Origin: Novosphingobium acidiphilum DSM 19966
GTDB lineage: Bacteria; Pseudomonadota; Alphaproteobacteria; Sphingomonadales; Sphingomonadaceae
DNA: 64,000 nt
Reading direction: 5' to 3'
Assembly (NCBI RefSeq): GCF_000429005.1
Contig: NZ_AUBA01000004.1
Span: 195,142 to 259,141, forward strand
Positions 18,038 through 25,607 of this stretch are shown here, one piece after another. The position numbers were made by a program, and so were the translations under genes. Numbering within the stretch: the stretch's first letter is position 1; every line of letters begins with the position of its first letter. The notes below the pieces were generated by a model. It saw nothing but the letters and a program-made list of their open reading frames with translations, searched no databases and was not told the origin of the DNA.

Positions 18038-19105
18038 ATGAAGCAATCCCGGCGCAATTTTCTCAGCCAGGCCGGACTTGCCGGGATCGGGATCAGCTTT
18101 GCCGGCGCGCTTAGTGCCTGTTCGCGCCACAATGCTGCGCAGACGCTCAATCTGTACACCTGGGACACCTATATCGGCAAACACACGCTGCCCGATTTCG
18201 AAAAGGCGACGGGCAGCAAAGTCAATATCAGCCTGTTTGCCAACAACGATGAATTGTTTGCCAAGCTGCGCGACGGCAACCAGGGCTATGACATCATCGT
18301 ACCGTCGAACGATTTTGTCGAACGGCTGCACCAGGCGGGATCGCTGATCGATCTCGATCATGCCAAAATCCCCAATCTGGCCAATATCGATGACAAGTTC
18401 CTCACTCCGCCGTTCGATCCCGGGCGCAAGGTATCGGTGCCCTATACCTGGATCGTGACCGGCATCGGCTATCGCAAGTCAAAGGTCGACGGTGTGCCCG
18501 ACAGCTGGAAATGGGTGCTCGATTCCGATCGGTACAAGGGCCGCATCGGCCTGTTGGCCGAAGCCAGCGAACTGTTCGAAATCAGCGCCAAATACCTGGG
18601 CCTGCCCGCAAACACCGCCGATGCGGCGACAATTGCGCGGATCCAGGCAATGCTGCTGAAGCAGAAACCGAACGTGTCGGTGTTCCACGATGACAACGGG
18701 CAGGACCTGTTGCTGGCAGGCGATATCGATCTGGTGATCGAATACAACGGCGACATCGCGCAAGTAATGCGCGAAGACAAGGATCTGGATTTTGTCGTGC
18801 CGCGCGAAGGCGGCATCCTGGCCAGCGACAGCCTGTGCATTCCCAAGGGCGCGCCTAACCCTGACCTGGCCCATGCGTTCATCAATTTCGTGCTCGATGC
18901 GCACAACGGCGCGCATATTTCCGAAACGATCCGTTACCCCACGCCCAACAAGGCGGCACTGGCACTGATGCCGGCGGAATACCGCAACAATCCTGTGATC
19001 TTTCCACCTGCGGCGGTGCTCGCCCATTGCGAATATTCGCATTACCAGGGCCAGGCCATCCAGTCGGCCTATGAACAGGCGATGACGCGCGTGCGCGCGG
19101 GCTGA
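18038..19105 (+). CDS. potF: Periplasmic polyamine-binding protein, PotD/PotF type
   Basis: A 355-residue substrate-binding protein. The N-terminus combines a twin-arginine motif (SRRNFL) with a lipobox-like GALSAC, so it may be a Tat-exported lipoprotein. The mature domain begins LNLYTWDTYIGKHTLPDFEK, as in PotD/PotF, with PYTWIVTGIGYRKSK and SLCIPKGAPN in the second lobe. The start at 18038 follows AAGGA. It would deliver putrescine or spermidine to the PotABC-type importer encoded upstream. PotD and PotF cannot be separated by eye. Confidence 0.87.
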   Translation: MKQSRRNFLSQAGLAGIGISFAGALSACSRHNAAQTLNLYTWDTYIGKHTLPDFEKATGSKVNISLFANNDELFAKLRDGNQGYDIIVPSNDFVERLHQAGSLIDLDHAKIPNLANIDDKFLTPPFDPGRKVSVPYTWIVTGIGYRKSKVDGVPDSWKWVLDSDRYKGRIGLLAEASELFEISAKYLGLPANTADAATIARIQAMLLKQKPNVSVFHDDNGQDLLLAGDIDLVIEYNGDIAQVMREDKDLDFVVPREGGILASDSLCIPKGAPNPDLAHAFINFVLDAHNGAHISETIRYPTPNKAALALMPAEYRNNPVIFPPAAVLAHCEYSHYQGQAIQSAYEQAMTRVRAG

Positions 19106-19341
19106 CCGGTGGCGGGCCGCAGGGCGGGTGCGCAATTTTTGGCATGGCGTGCGTGACTTTTTCGACACACCCGACAAGCCGATCCAGAAGTTCTTAGAAG
19201 AGATTTGACAATCGGGGTGAAGCGGAGTGAATTCGGCGCATGAGAAATCTGTGATCCCTGCCGGGAAAACCTTGAAATAAGGCAGTTAGACCCGGCGCTT
19301 TTGGGATCGATGTCAAACCGGCCTAAGGGGGGCTAGCGTTG

Positions 19342-21858
19342 ATGCACCGTAATTCCGACCGTCAGAACGCCACGACACTGCGCAAATGGCTGCTCGCCGC
19401 AACCAGCCTGACCGTGCTGGCCCCTGCCGGCGCCCATGCGCAAAGCGCCGCCCCTGCCGACCAGTCGGCCACCGCCGATACCAAGCCCGCCGGCCTGGGT
19501 GAAATCGTCGTGACCGCAACCCGCCGGTCGGAAAGCGTGCAGAAGGTTCCGATCAGCCTTCAGGCGCTGACCCCGGAAAAGCTGGAACAGCGCCAGGTCG
19601 TCAATTTTGCCGACTATGCCGCGCTGTTGCCCTCGGTCAGCTATGCGTCGTTGGGGCCCGGCCGTTCGGATCTGTATTTCCGCGGTATCTCGTTCGATTC
19701 CGAAGGTGCGGGCGATACCTCGCAGCGTTCGGTTGCGGGCATCTACCTCGACGAAATCCCGATGACCACCGCCGGCCGCATGCCCGAAGTGCACGTCTAC
19801 GACATGCAGCGGGTCGAGGCCCTGTCGGGTCCGCAGGGCACGCTGTTCGGTTCATCCTCGCTGTCGGGCACCTTGCGCCTGATCACCAACAAGCCAAAGC
19901 TCGGCGTGCTGGAAGGCGGCTATGATGTCGAAGTGAACAAGTTCACCAAGGGCGGCAACAACACCGGCACGGTCGACGAAGGCTTCATCAACATTCCCGT
20001 GGCCAAGAACGTCGCGATCCGCATGATGGCCTATTACGACCATACCGGCGGCTATATCGACAATGTGCCCGCCACGCACACTTACCCGTTCTATTCGCCA
20101 AATGCAGACGGCGGATATGACCAGACCAGCACCTATACCATCAGCAACAGCAATTCGCTGCCGGCCCAGACGGTCAAGAACCTGGCCAAGCGCAATGCCA
20201 ACCCGGTTGACGAATATGGCGGCCGCCTGTCGTTGCTGGCACAGTTCGGCGACTGGTCGTTCCTGCCGCAGGTGGTCTATCAGTACCTTGATGCCAAGGG
20301 GTCGTTCAACTTTGACCCCAAAGTGGGCGATCTTCAGGTTCACGACTTTGGCCCGACCGAAAACCGCGATGCCTGGATCCAGGCGGCGCTGACCATCAAC
20401 GGCAAGATCGGCGATTTCGATCTGGTGTCGTCGACCGGCTATATGCATCGCCGGATCAAGAACTCGAACGATTATACCTATTACACCGTTGCCTATGACG
20501 TGCCGGGCAACACATCTGCGGTGTTCTTCCACGACAGGAACGGCAACCAGCTTGACCCGACGCAGGAATATTACGGCAACAACACCTTCACCAACTTCAC
20601 CCAGGAAGTGCGCATTTCGGTGCCGAAATCCTGGCCCTTCTCGTTGACCGCGGGTGCTTTTTACCAGCACCAGAAAAAGGAAATCAACGAAGAGTATTCG
20701 ATCGCGGGCTTTGGCCAGTCGGTCGACAATGCGATCATCAATCCAAACACCGGCCTGCTGCAAAGCCAGACACTGCGCGACGATGCGTTCTATCTGACCG
20801 AAAACAACAAGGTTTACACCGATTACGCGCTGTTTGCCGAAGGCACCTATCCGATCACCACCCAGCTGAAGCTGACCGCGGGGATCCGTCTGTTCCGGGC
20901 AAAGGATGCGGACAGCGGGTTTGACGGCACCGCAGCGGGCAGCGCCTTTCCCAACGGCTGTGCCACGCCGTTTACGGCCCCGCGCCTGCAGGCCTGCGAC
21001 AATGTGACACCGCCCAGCCCGTACGACCAGAGCGGGGAAACGCACAAGGTTACGCTGACCTACCAGGCCGCGCCCAGCAAGATGATCTATGCCACCTATT
21101 CAACCGGCTTCCGCCCGGGCGGCAACAACACCATCGCCAAGAACAATCCCTACAAGGCCGACACGCTGTCGAACTTCGAATTGGGCGTAAAGACCAGCTG
21201 GGGCCCCAATTTCCGCATCAACGGTGCGGTTTATTACGAACAGTGGAAGGGCGTGCAGTATTTCATCGTGCCGATCGGGTTCAACGGCAACGGGCTGACG
21301 CTCAACGCCGGAAACGCGCGGGTCTATGGCGTGGAAAGCGATTTTGACTGGCACATCGGCAACCTGGCGCTGTCGGGATCGGGCGCCTACAACGATGCCG
21401 CGCTGTCGACCGATTTCTGCGGCCTGACATCACCTGGCAGCACGGTGCAATTTGCCAATTGCGCGGGCAACCCCAACGAAACCGCCGCCTACAAGGGCAC
21501 CCGCCTGCCCCGCCAGCCCCGGTTCAAGGCGCAGATGCAGGCGCGCTATACCTATACGATTGCCGGGCTCGACGCATTTACCCAGCTTGCCGGCAACCAC
21601 CAGTCTTCGTCGACCTCCAACCTCGACCAGACCAAGGACGCGCTGCTGGGCGATGTTCCGGGCTTTACCAGCGGCGATTTCTCGACCGGGGTCAGCAAGG
21701 ACAAGTGGAGCCTGGAGTTCTTCATCGAAAACTTCACCGACACCCGTGGCCAGCTGTCGCGCAACACGTTCTGCGCCATCGAAGTCTGCGCCAATTCGAC
21801 CCGCACCCTGCCCAGCAAGCCGCGTTTTGTCGGCCTGAAGTTCTCGAACAAGTTCTGA
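19342..21858 (+). CDS. TonB-dependent outer-membrane receptor
   Basis: An 838-residue protein with a signal peptide (to about residue 34, ending AGAHAQSA). A plug domain starts at GEIVVTATRRSESVQKVPIS, and a long 22-strand-type barrel ends in a terminal aromatic residue (GLKFSNKF). The ATG at 19342 follows AAGGGGGG; a TTG directly precedes it. It lies 236 bases after the polyamine-binding gene on the same strand, so it might take up polyamines or polyamine conjugates. That is inference from position, since sphingomonads have many receptors of this class. Confidence 0.88.
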   Translation: MHRNSDRQNATTLRKWLLAATSLTVLAPAGAHAQSAAPADQSATADTKPAGLGEIVVTATRRSESVQKVPISLQALTPEKLEQRQVVNFADYAALLPSVSYASLGPGRSDLYFRGISFDSEGAGDTSQRSVAGIYLDEIPMTTAGRMPEVHVYDMQRVEALSGPQGTLFGSSSLSGTLRLITNKPKLGVLEGGYDVEVNKFTKGGNNTGTVDEGFINIPVAKNVAIRMMAYYDHTGGYIDNVPATHTYPFYSPNADGGYDQTSTYTISNSNSLPAQTVKNLAKRNANPVDEYGGRLSLLAQFGDWSFLPQVVYQYLDAKGSFNFDPKVGDLQVHDFGPTENRDAWIQAALTINGKIGDFDLVSSTGYMHRRIKNSNDYTYYTVAYDVPGNTSAVFFHDRNGNQLDPTQEYYGNNTFTNFTQEVRISVPKSWPFSLTAGAFYQHQKKEINEEYSIAGFGQSVDNAIINPNTGLLQSQTLRDDAFYLTENNKVYTDYALFAEGTYPITTQLKLTAGIRLFRAKDADSGFDGTAAGSAFPNGCATPFTAPRLQACDNVTPPSPYDQSGETHKVTLTYQAAPSKMIYATYSTGFRPGGNNTIAKNNPYKADTLSNFELGVKTSWGPNFRINGAVYYEQWKGVQYFIVPIGFNGNGLTLNAGNARVYGVESDFDWHIGNLALSGSGAYNDAALSTDFCGLTSPGSTVQFANCAGNPNETAAYKGTRLPRQPRFKAQMQARYTYTIAGLDAFTQLAGNHQSSSTSNLDQTKDALLGDVPGFTSGDFSTGVSKDKWSLEFFIENFTDTRGQLSRNTFCAIEVCANSTRTLPSKPRFVGLKFSNKF

Positions 21859-21864
21859 CCTGAC

Positions 21865-21907
21865 GGGCGGCGGACAACCGGCAAAAACCCGGTTGACCCC
21901 GCCGCCC
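21865..21907 (+). terminator. Terminator after the TonB receptor gene
   Basis: A nested hairpin begins 7 bases after the stop. The outer arms are GGGCGGCGG (21865-21873) and CCGCCGCCC (21899-21907); the inner arms are CAACCGG (21875-21881) and CCGGTTG (21889-21895) around an A-rich loop. The stem is strong, with no T tract. Confidence 0.65.
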
Positions 21908-21951
21908 CACCCGCTTATGTGCGCCACCTGCCCCACGCGGCAGCCCCTTGG

Positions 21952-22028
21952 GGCGGAGTAGCTCAGCTGGTTAGAGCAGCGGAATCATAATCCGCGTGTC
22001 GGGGGTTCGAGTCCCTCCTCCGCTACCA
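21952..22028 (+). tRNA. tRNA with CAT anticodon (tRNA-Met, possibly tRNA-Ile2)
   Basis: Seventy-seven bases form a full cloverleaf. The acceptor arm is GGCGGAG with CTCCGCT, the D arm GCTCAGCTGGTTAGAGC, the anticodon loop ATCATAA gives CAT, and the T arm is GGGGGTTCGAGTCCC, with an encoded CCA end. The regular acceptor and D arms suggest elongator methionine. A modified tRNA-Ile with CAT cannot be excluded by eye. Its 3' part is the attachment site of the integrated elements that follow. Confidence 0.93.
21984..22028 (+). repeat. att site copy 1 (3' end of the tRNA)
   Basis: These 45 bases, from the anticodon loop to the CCA end, recur exactly at 25495-25539 and 63052-63096. Only this copy belongs to a complete tRNA. 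This is the pattern left by tyrosine recombinases that insert at tRNA 3' ends and restore the gene. Confidence 0.9.
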
Positions 22029-22080
22029 AATTCCACATGAAAACAAATGCTTATTCCTCCGGGAAAGCTATATCTGATTT

Positions 22081-22220
22081 GCACGGTTTATCGCACGGTT
22101 TTGGACTGTGCGATACGGTGCGGAACGGGCTTTGGCACGGTATTGAACGGCCGTGTGACACGACTGATCATCGTTGGGTTGAAATTTGCGCTTGCAGGGT
22201 CGTGCAGCGTGGGAGCGCTG
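22081..22220. repeat. Dispersed repeat, copy 1, beside att copy 1
   Basis: This stretch opens with two tandem CACGGTTT units and continues with a segment (CACGACTGATCATCGTTGGG and onward) that recurs closely at 63151-63296 and, more diverged, at 24301-24400. It begins 53 bases after att copy 1; copy 3 begins 55 bases after att copy 3. The gap 22029-22389 holds nothing else that I can identify. Confidence 0.75.
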
Positions 22221-22389
22221 GGTCGAGCGATTGCGCGCTGTTGAGCGTGCTGGGCGCTGTACTGGCTGGATTTGGGCTGGACGCGAATAGTCTGTTTAAC
22301 CGACCGATGGCAGCCGCGAGGACGGCACTTGCCAAACGCACCACCCCACAATAGCCCATACCGAATTGGGTTAGGGACAGACTCGGATC

Positions 22390-22755
22390 ATGCGGAGATT
22401 TGCAGCAGCGTTAGCATTGGTGGCAATGTCTGTGCCACCGCAGGCGATAGCAGCCGAGTGGATTTACGTAACAAGCAGCACAGCCGAGGAATCTATCTAT
22501 TATGACAATGGGTCTATTAGAACAATATCTCCTGGTATAAAGAAATATTGGATGAAGCTTGTTGACAAAGATGGCATCGATTCTGTTGAATTATACTACA
22601 CAAACTGCCGGTCGGGGACATCAAAAATCATTCAAAGCATCAAACATTACACTGACGGCCGCACTTACACTCAGAAGGTGAATAGTATTTGGCAAGATGA
22701 TGCCCCAGACACCATTGGAAGCACGCTTAATAGTGTGATATGCCATAAGCGGTGA
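22390..22755 (+). CDS. Exported protein, surface-adhesin E-like
   Basis: A 121-residue protein with a signal peptide (MRRFAAALALVAMSVPPQAIAAE). The mature part (WIYVTSSTAEESIYYDNGSI, YWMKLVDKDG, two cysteines in TNCRSG and VICHK) fits the small beta-rich fold of the surface-adhesin protein E family found in many exported proteins of unknown role. Low GC and different codon use mark it as foreign cargo of element A. It stands alone on the plus strand with no partner gene. Confidence 0.7.
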   Translation: MRRFAAALALVAMSVPPQAIAAEWIYVTSSTAEESIYYDNGSIRTISPGIKKYWMKLVDKDGIDSVELYYTNCRSGTSKIIQSIKHYTDGRTYTQKVNSIWQDDAPDTIGSTLNSVICHKR

Positions 22756-22941
22756 TCGTGCACCAATGCCACCATCTGGCTTCGTGCATACCCCCTGAAG
22801 ACCGACGCCTCTCTTGATAACTTATGGTTCAGTTCGTGCAAGGATGGTTCCCAAACGGTTGTGCGACACGACCATTCGCGATCGGCGGAACAGCAAGCCT
22901 GCCACTTATCGCGTCCTGCTGTTTGTAAAATTCCATCGACT

Positions 22942-23358
22942 ATGAAATCAGCCACCGATGTAGCCGCCGCCATCATTCTGCGCCAGAATCGAGTTCTGGT
23001 GGCACGGCGGGCAACTGGGCAAAAAATGGCTGGGCTTTGGGAGTTTCCTGGAGGCAAAGTTGAACCAGGTGAATCGGCGCAATCGTGCATTGTTCGCGAG
23101 CTGCACGAGGAGCTGGCGATCACCGGTCATGCTGGCGCGGTTCTTACCACGAACCTTCATCACTATCCGGGTGGTGCGATCAACCTTATCGCTGTGCAGT
23201 TCGATATGGATGGCGACAGCTGGCAATTGTCGGTCCACGACAAAGTCGAATGGGTTGGCCTCAATGTGTTGCTCGGGATCGAGCTTGCACCAGCGGACGT
23301 TCCCATTGCAGAATATCTCTGCGCAACGTTGCTTCGCGCTGGAACCAACCCGGAGTGA
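22942..23358 (+). CDS. Nudix hydrolase, MutT-like
   Basis: A 138-residue protein. The Nudix box is GGKVEPGES...RELHEEL (residues 37-58), preceded by VLVARRATGQKMAGLWEFP as in MutT-type pyrophosphohydrolases that cleave (deoxy)nucleoside triphosphates. The start at 22942 begins the domain; its Shine-Dalgarno is poor. The nuclease gene begins 3 bases after its stop, so the two are almost certainly one operon. In this context it may act on modified nucleotides linked to phage defence, rather than as a housekeeping MutT. Confidence 0.87.
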   Translation: MKSATDVAAAIILRQNRVLVARRATGQKMAGLWEFPGGKVEPGESAQSCIVRELHEELAITGHAGAVLTTNLHHYPGGAINLIAVQFDMDGDSWQLSVHDKVEWVGLNVLLGIELAPADVPIAEYLCATLLRAGTNPE

Positions 23359-23360
23359 AC

Positions 23361-24287
23361 ATGCGCTATTGGTGGGTCAATCAAAACCAAACCTTCAAAC
23401 ATGAGGTCCAAGGCGGATTTCTCTGGTCGCCCAAGCGGAGCAAGGGGGATCGGCGCAATCCCTTCTACGACACTATGATTGAGGTGCGGGCGGGCGATCT
23501 GGTGCTGTCCTTTTGCGATACACAGATCAAAGCCGTTGGCGTTGCGCAAGGATCAGCCGAATCCGCGACCAAACCCGCATTTGGTAACGTTGGCAATCAG
23601 TGGGACAATGAGGGATGGCTCGTCCTGGTTGAATTTACCGAAGTTGAAAGCCCAGTTAGGCCGAAAGACATCATCGATGATCTTCGCCCACATATGTCGG
23701 CCAAACACGCCCCCTTGCAGGCTAATGGAAATGGCAACCAGGGGGTCTATCTGGCTGAGGTCTCGGCGACGTTTGCCGAGATCATCCTAGCCAAAGTTGG
23801 TTTTTCGGTTGGTCCTGTCGCTGCAGAGCCCGATGAAAGTGTCAATGAGGTCGCTGACGAGGCTGCCCAGGAAGCGGTGCAAGGCCGCACTGACATTGGC
23901 CCAACCCAGAAGCAGCAATTGGTCCTCGCACGTCGCGGGCAAGGCGTGTTCAAGGCCAACGTGCGATTGAACGAGCAGCGGTGCCGTGTCACCGGCGTCA
24001 TAGACCCGAAGTTTCTCATCGCGAGCCACATCAAACCTTGGCGGGTCAGCAACGACCAAGAAAAGCTCGATGGCTGCAATGGTCTTCTGCTCTCCCCTCA
24101 TGTCGATCGCCTGTTCGATGGAGGCCTGATCAGCTTCGATGACGATGGAACGATCCGGCATTCAAGCCTGCTGCCGCCTGAGGTTTGGTCTGCATGGGGC
24201 TTGGATGCGGTCAAAGGCGTTGGCGGCTTCAATGCCGCTCAGTGCGCATTCTTGGAGTATCACCGCACCAAGATTTTCAAGGCATGA
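23361..24287 (+). CDS. EVE-like/HNH fusion, probable modification-dependent nuclease
   Basis: A 308-residue two-domain protein. Residues 1-148 (MRYWWVNQNQTFKHE, GGFLWSPKR, VRAGDLVLSF, GWLVLVEF) resemble the EVE/PUA-like fold that reads modified bases. Residues about 183-300 are an HNH_2 nuclease: RCRVTG, ASHIKPW (221-227), NGLLLSPHVDRLFDGG (240-255). An acidic linker joins them. EVE-HNH fusions such as VcaM4I are type IV restriction enzymes that cut modified DNA. The EVE call is by eye and less certain than the HNH. Confidence 0.78.
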   Translation: MRYWWVNQNQTFKHEVQGGFLWSPKRSKGDRRNPFYDTMIEVRAGDLVLSFCDTQIKAVGVAQGSAESATKPAFGNVGNQWDNEGWLVLVEFTEVESPVRPKDIIDDLRPHMSAKHAPLQANGNGNQGVYLAEVSATFAEIILAKVGFSVGPVAAEPDESVNEVADEAAQEAVQGRTDIGPTQKQQLVLARRGQGVFKANVRLNEQRCRVTGVIDPKFLIASHIKPWRVSNDQEKLDGCNGLLLSPHVDRLFDGGLISFDDDGTIRHSSLLPPEVWSAWGLDAVKGVGGFNAAQCAFLEYHRTKIFKA

Positions 24288-24300
24288 TGCCGCGGTCGGG

Positions 24301-24400
24301 CCGGTGCTTCGCAGGTTGCGGAATGGTCGAGTTACACCACTGTTTGGGGTGGGGCTCAAATTTGCTCTGTGGGCCTGCTACAGCGTGGAGGCGCTGAGTT
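24301..24400. repeat. Dispersed repeat, copy 2, diverged
   Basis: Shares GGTGCTTC.C.GGTTGCGGAA, a CTCAAATTTGC segment and a CAGCGTG.....GCGCTG end with the repeats at 22081 and 63151, but lacks the CACGGTTT units. It lies between the nuclease and the HTH gene, whose 5' part may have been cut by it. Confidence 0.6.
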
Positions 24401-24438
24401 GAGCTAAGCTCGCCCTTGAAAGCCGCAATGTTGAGGCG

Positions 24439-24639
24439 ATGCCTGCTGCGCGAGTGCGTGAAATCCGGCGTTCGCTGGCCAAGAGCACCAAAGATTTTGA
24501 ACGCCGCTTTGGCATCCCGGCACGGACTGTCGAGGGATGGGAGCAAGGGCGCAAGATCGACGTGGCCCACCGAGTGCTGCTCACAGTGATCGCCAAATCG
24601 CCTGAGGTGGTTGAGGCTGCATTGGCTGAGGCTGGTTGA
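24439..24639 (+). CDS. HTH protein, HigA/NadS-like antitoxin, possibly 5'-truncated
   Basis: A 66-residue protein that is nearly all XRE-type helix-turn-helix: VREIRRSLAKSTKDFERRFGIP, RTVEGWEQGR, HRVLLTVIAKSPEVVEAAL. NadS-type antitoxins of this kind are usually about 100 residues with an extra N-terminal segment. The gene starts just after a dispersed repeat, so its front may be lost. No toxin gene lies immediately upstream. Its end overlaps the -35 box of the following BrnT promoter. Confidence 0.6.
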   Translation: MPAARVREIRRSLAKSTKDFERRFGIPARTVEGWEQGRKIDVAHRVLLTVIAKSPEVVEAALAEAG

Positions 24640-24664
24640 CAAGGGTATGTAAATCACATACTTT
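24636..24664 (+). promoter_or_regulatory. Promoter with embedded operator for the BrnT operon
   Basis: A -35 TTGACA (24636-24641) and a -10 TACTTT (24659-24664) are spaced by 17 bases. A perfect inverted repeat, GTATGT-AAATC-ACATAC (24645-24661), fills the spacer and the edge of the -10. The BrnT start codon is 8 bases after the -10, so the transcript is probably leaderless. The HTH antitoxin would be expected to bind the dyad and repress. Confidence 0.75.
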
Positions 24665-24671
24665 ATGTCTC

Positions 24672-24947
24672 ATGGAAATCGAGTTCGACACCGACAAAGA
24701 TGCAGCCAATATGGCCAAGCACGGCGTCTCACTCACCCACGGCGCTAAGGTTTTTGACGATGGCGACGTGCTGATTGTGCCAACGATCAGGGATGAGGAT
24801 CGGGAGGATCGCTACAAGGCGATTGGGCTGATCGATGGCAAGCTGTGGACTGCCATCCATGTTTATCGGGGAAGCGCGGTTCGGTTTTTGTCGGTACGAA
24901 GGAGCAATCTCAATGAGCAAAGAATCTACGATAGCAGTTCCGGCTGA
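24672..24947 (+). CDS. brnT: BrnT family toxin
   Basis: A 91-residue RelE-fold ribonuclease-like toxin: MEIEFDTDKDAANMAKHGVS, AKVFDDGDVLIVPTIRDEDREDRYKAIG, and the C-terminal RFLSVRRSNLNEQRIYDS all match BrnT. BrnT toxins cleave RNA and slow growth until neutralised. There is no Shine-Dalgarno and the promoter sits immediately upstream. The antitoxin start lies inside this gene (35-base overlap), coupling their translation. Confidence 0.88.
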   Translation: MEIEFDTDKDAANMAKHGVSLTHGAKVFDDGDVLIVPTIRDEDREDRYKAIGLIDGKLWTAIHVYRGSAVRFLSVRRSNLNEQRIYDSSSG

Positions 24948-25200
24948 TCCCGATGATGCCGAAGACCGGGCTGTCAGTGATGCTGGCCTTGAGCGGGCAC
25001 TGATGGGCCGTCGCATTAGAAAACTGCGCAACAGCCTTGGGCTTTCGCAGGCCGAGTTTGCTGAGCGGTATTCGATCCCACTGGCCAACATTCGTCAGTA
25101 TGAGATTGGTCGCACATTACCACCAGTGGCAGTGCGGGCCTATTTGCGCATCATCGAAGCCGAGCCACAGCATGTGGCCGATGTGTTGCAAGCTGCCTGA
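24913..25200 (+). CDS. HTH antitoxin partner of BrnT
   Basis: A 95-residue protein. After an acidic N-terminus comes an XRE-type helix-turn-helix (GRRIRKLRNSLGLSQAEFAERYSIPLANIRQYEIGRTLPP). Classical BrnA antitoxins are ribbon-helix-helix proteins; this one belongs to the HTH-type antitoxins that also accompany BrnT. It should bind the toxin and the GTATGT/ACATAC operator upstream. Confidence 0.83.
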   Translation: MSKESTIAVPADPDDAEDRAVSDAGLERALMGRRIRKLRNSLGLSQAEFAERYSIPLANIRQYEIGRTLPPVAVRAYLRIIEAEPQHVADVLQAA

Positions 25201-25494
25201 TTGGCATGTCCGCCATCAGTCGTGGGACACGACCCTTGGCGATGGCGTCAAATCCGCGCTGCAACAGCCCGCACAGCGTTCAAGCCAGCGTCTCCGCAGC
25301 CATGCAGCGGGCCTGGCGCTTGGCTGCTGTAGGGCGCTGTAAACCCGCTGGCCAACCGGCCCAAAACCATTATCGCACGGTTTGTACGATCAAGTGCCTG
25401 AAATTAAACGGTAAAGTGGCACGGCATATCACACGGTTCAAAAATGGTGGGTTTAACCCATTGAAAATGAACGCAGCTTTTGACCAGCATTAGC
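25201..25494. other. Non-coding right arm of element A
   Basis: No credible gene is present. TCGCACGGTTT (25373-25383) and TCACACGGTT (25429-25438) repeat the motif found beside att copies 1 and 3. They lie 57-122 bases before att copy 2, which suits recombinase arm-type sites. Confidence 0.5.
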
Positions 25495-25539
25495 ATCATA
25501 ATCCGCGTGTCGGGGGTTCGAGTCCCTCCTCCGCTACCA
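25495..25539 (+). repeat. att site copy 2, junction of elements A and B
   Basis: An exact 45-base copy of the tRNA 3' part. The bases upstream do not continue the tRNA, so this copy is not a functional tRNA. It ends element A and begins element B. Confidence 0.9.
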
Positions 25540-25584
25540 TAAAAACAAGTACTTAGCTGCATGTTCGTCACTCCCTTAAGGGGC

Positions 25585-25607
25585 CGGTTTACAAACTTTG
25601 TAAACCG
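25585..25607. promoter_or_regulatory. Palindrome at the integrase 3' end
   Basis: Eleven-base arms CGGTTTACAAA and TTTGTAAACCG flank a single central base. It starts directly after the integrase stop and lies 45 bases from att copy 2. It may be the integrase terminator, a recombinase arm site, or both. Half of it recurs near att copy 3. Confidence 0.6.

Larger units (their letters stand above)
22029..25539. mobile_element. Integrated element A (integrase-less, about 3.5 kb)
   Basis: It is bounded by att copies 1 and 2. It contains an exported adhesin-like protein, a Nudix hydrolase, an EVE-like/HNH nuclease, an HTH protein, and a BrnT toxin with an HTH antitoxin. No integrase is present. Both ends carry the motif CACGGTT close to the att copy (22081-22102 and 25373-25438), which could be recombinase arm sites. 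Base composition is visibly more AT-rich than the flanking chromosome. It looks like a small defence island moved by an integrase supplied from elsewhere. Confidence 0.7.

Noticed and set aside
19106..19341. A gene between the binding protein and TonB receptor
   Set aside because: No frame with a start and plausible composition; treated as leader and promoter region.
22942..23358. Housekeeping mutT
   Set aside because: Its place in a small mobile island and its tight coupling to a nuclease gene argue for an accessory role, although the fold is MutT-like.
25495..25539. Second tRNA gene
   Set aside because: Only the 3' half of the tRNA is present; the acceptor and D arms are missing upstream, so it is an att copy. 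The same holds at 63052-63096.
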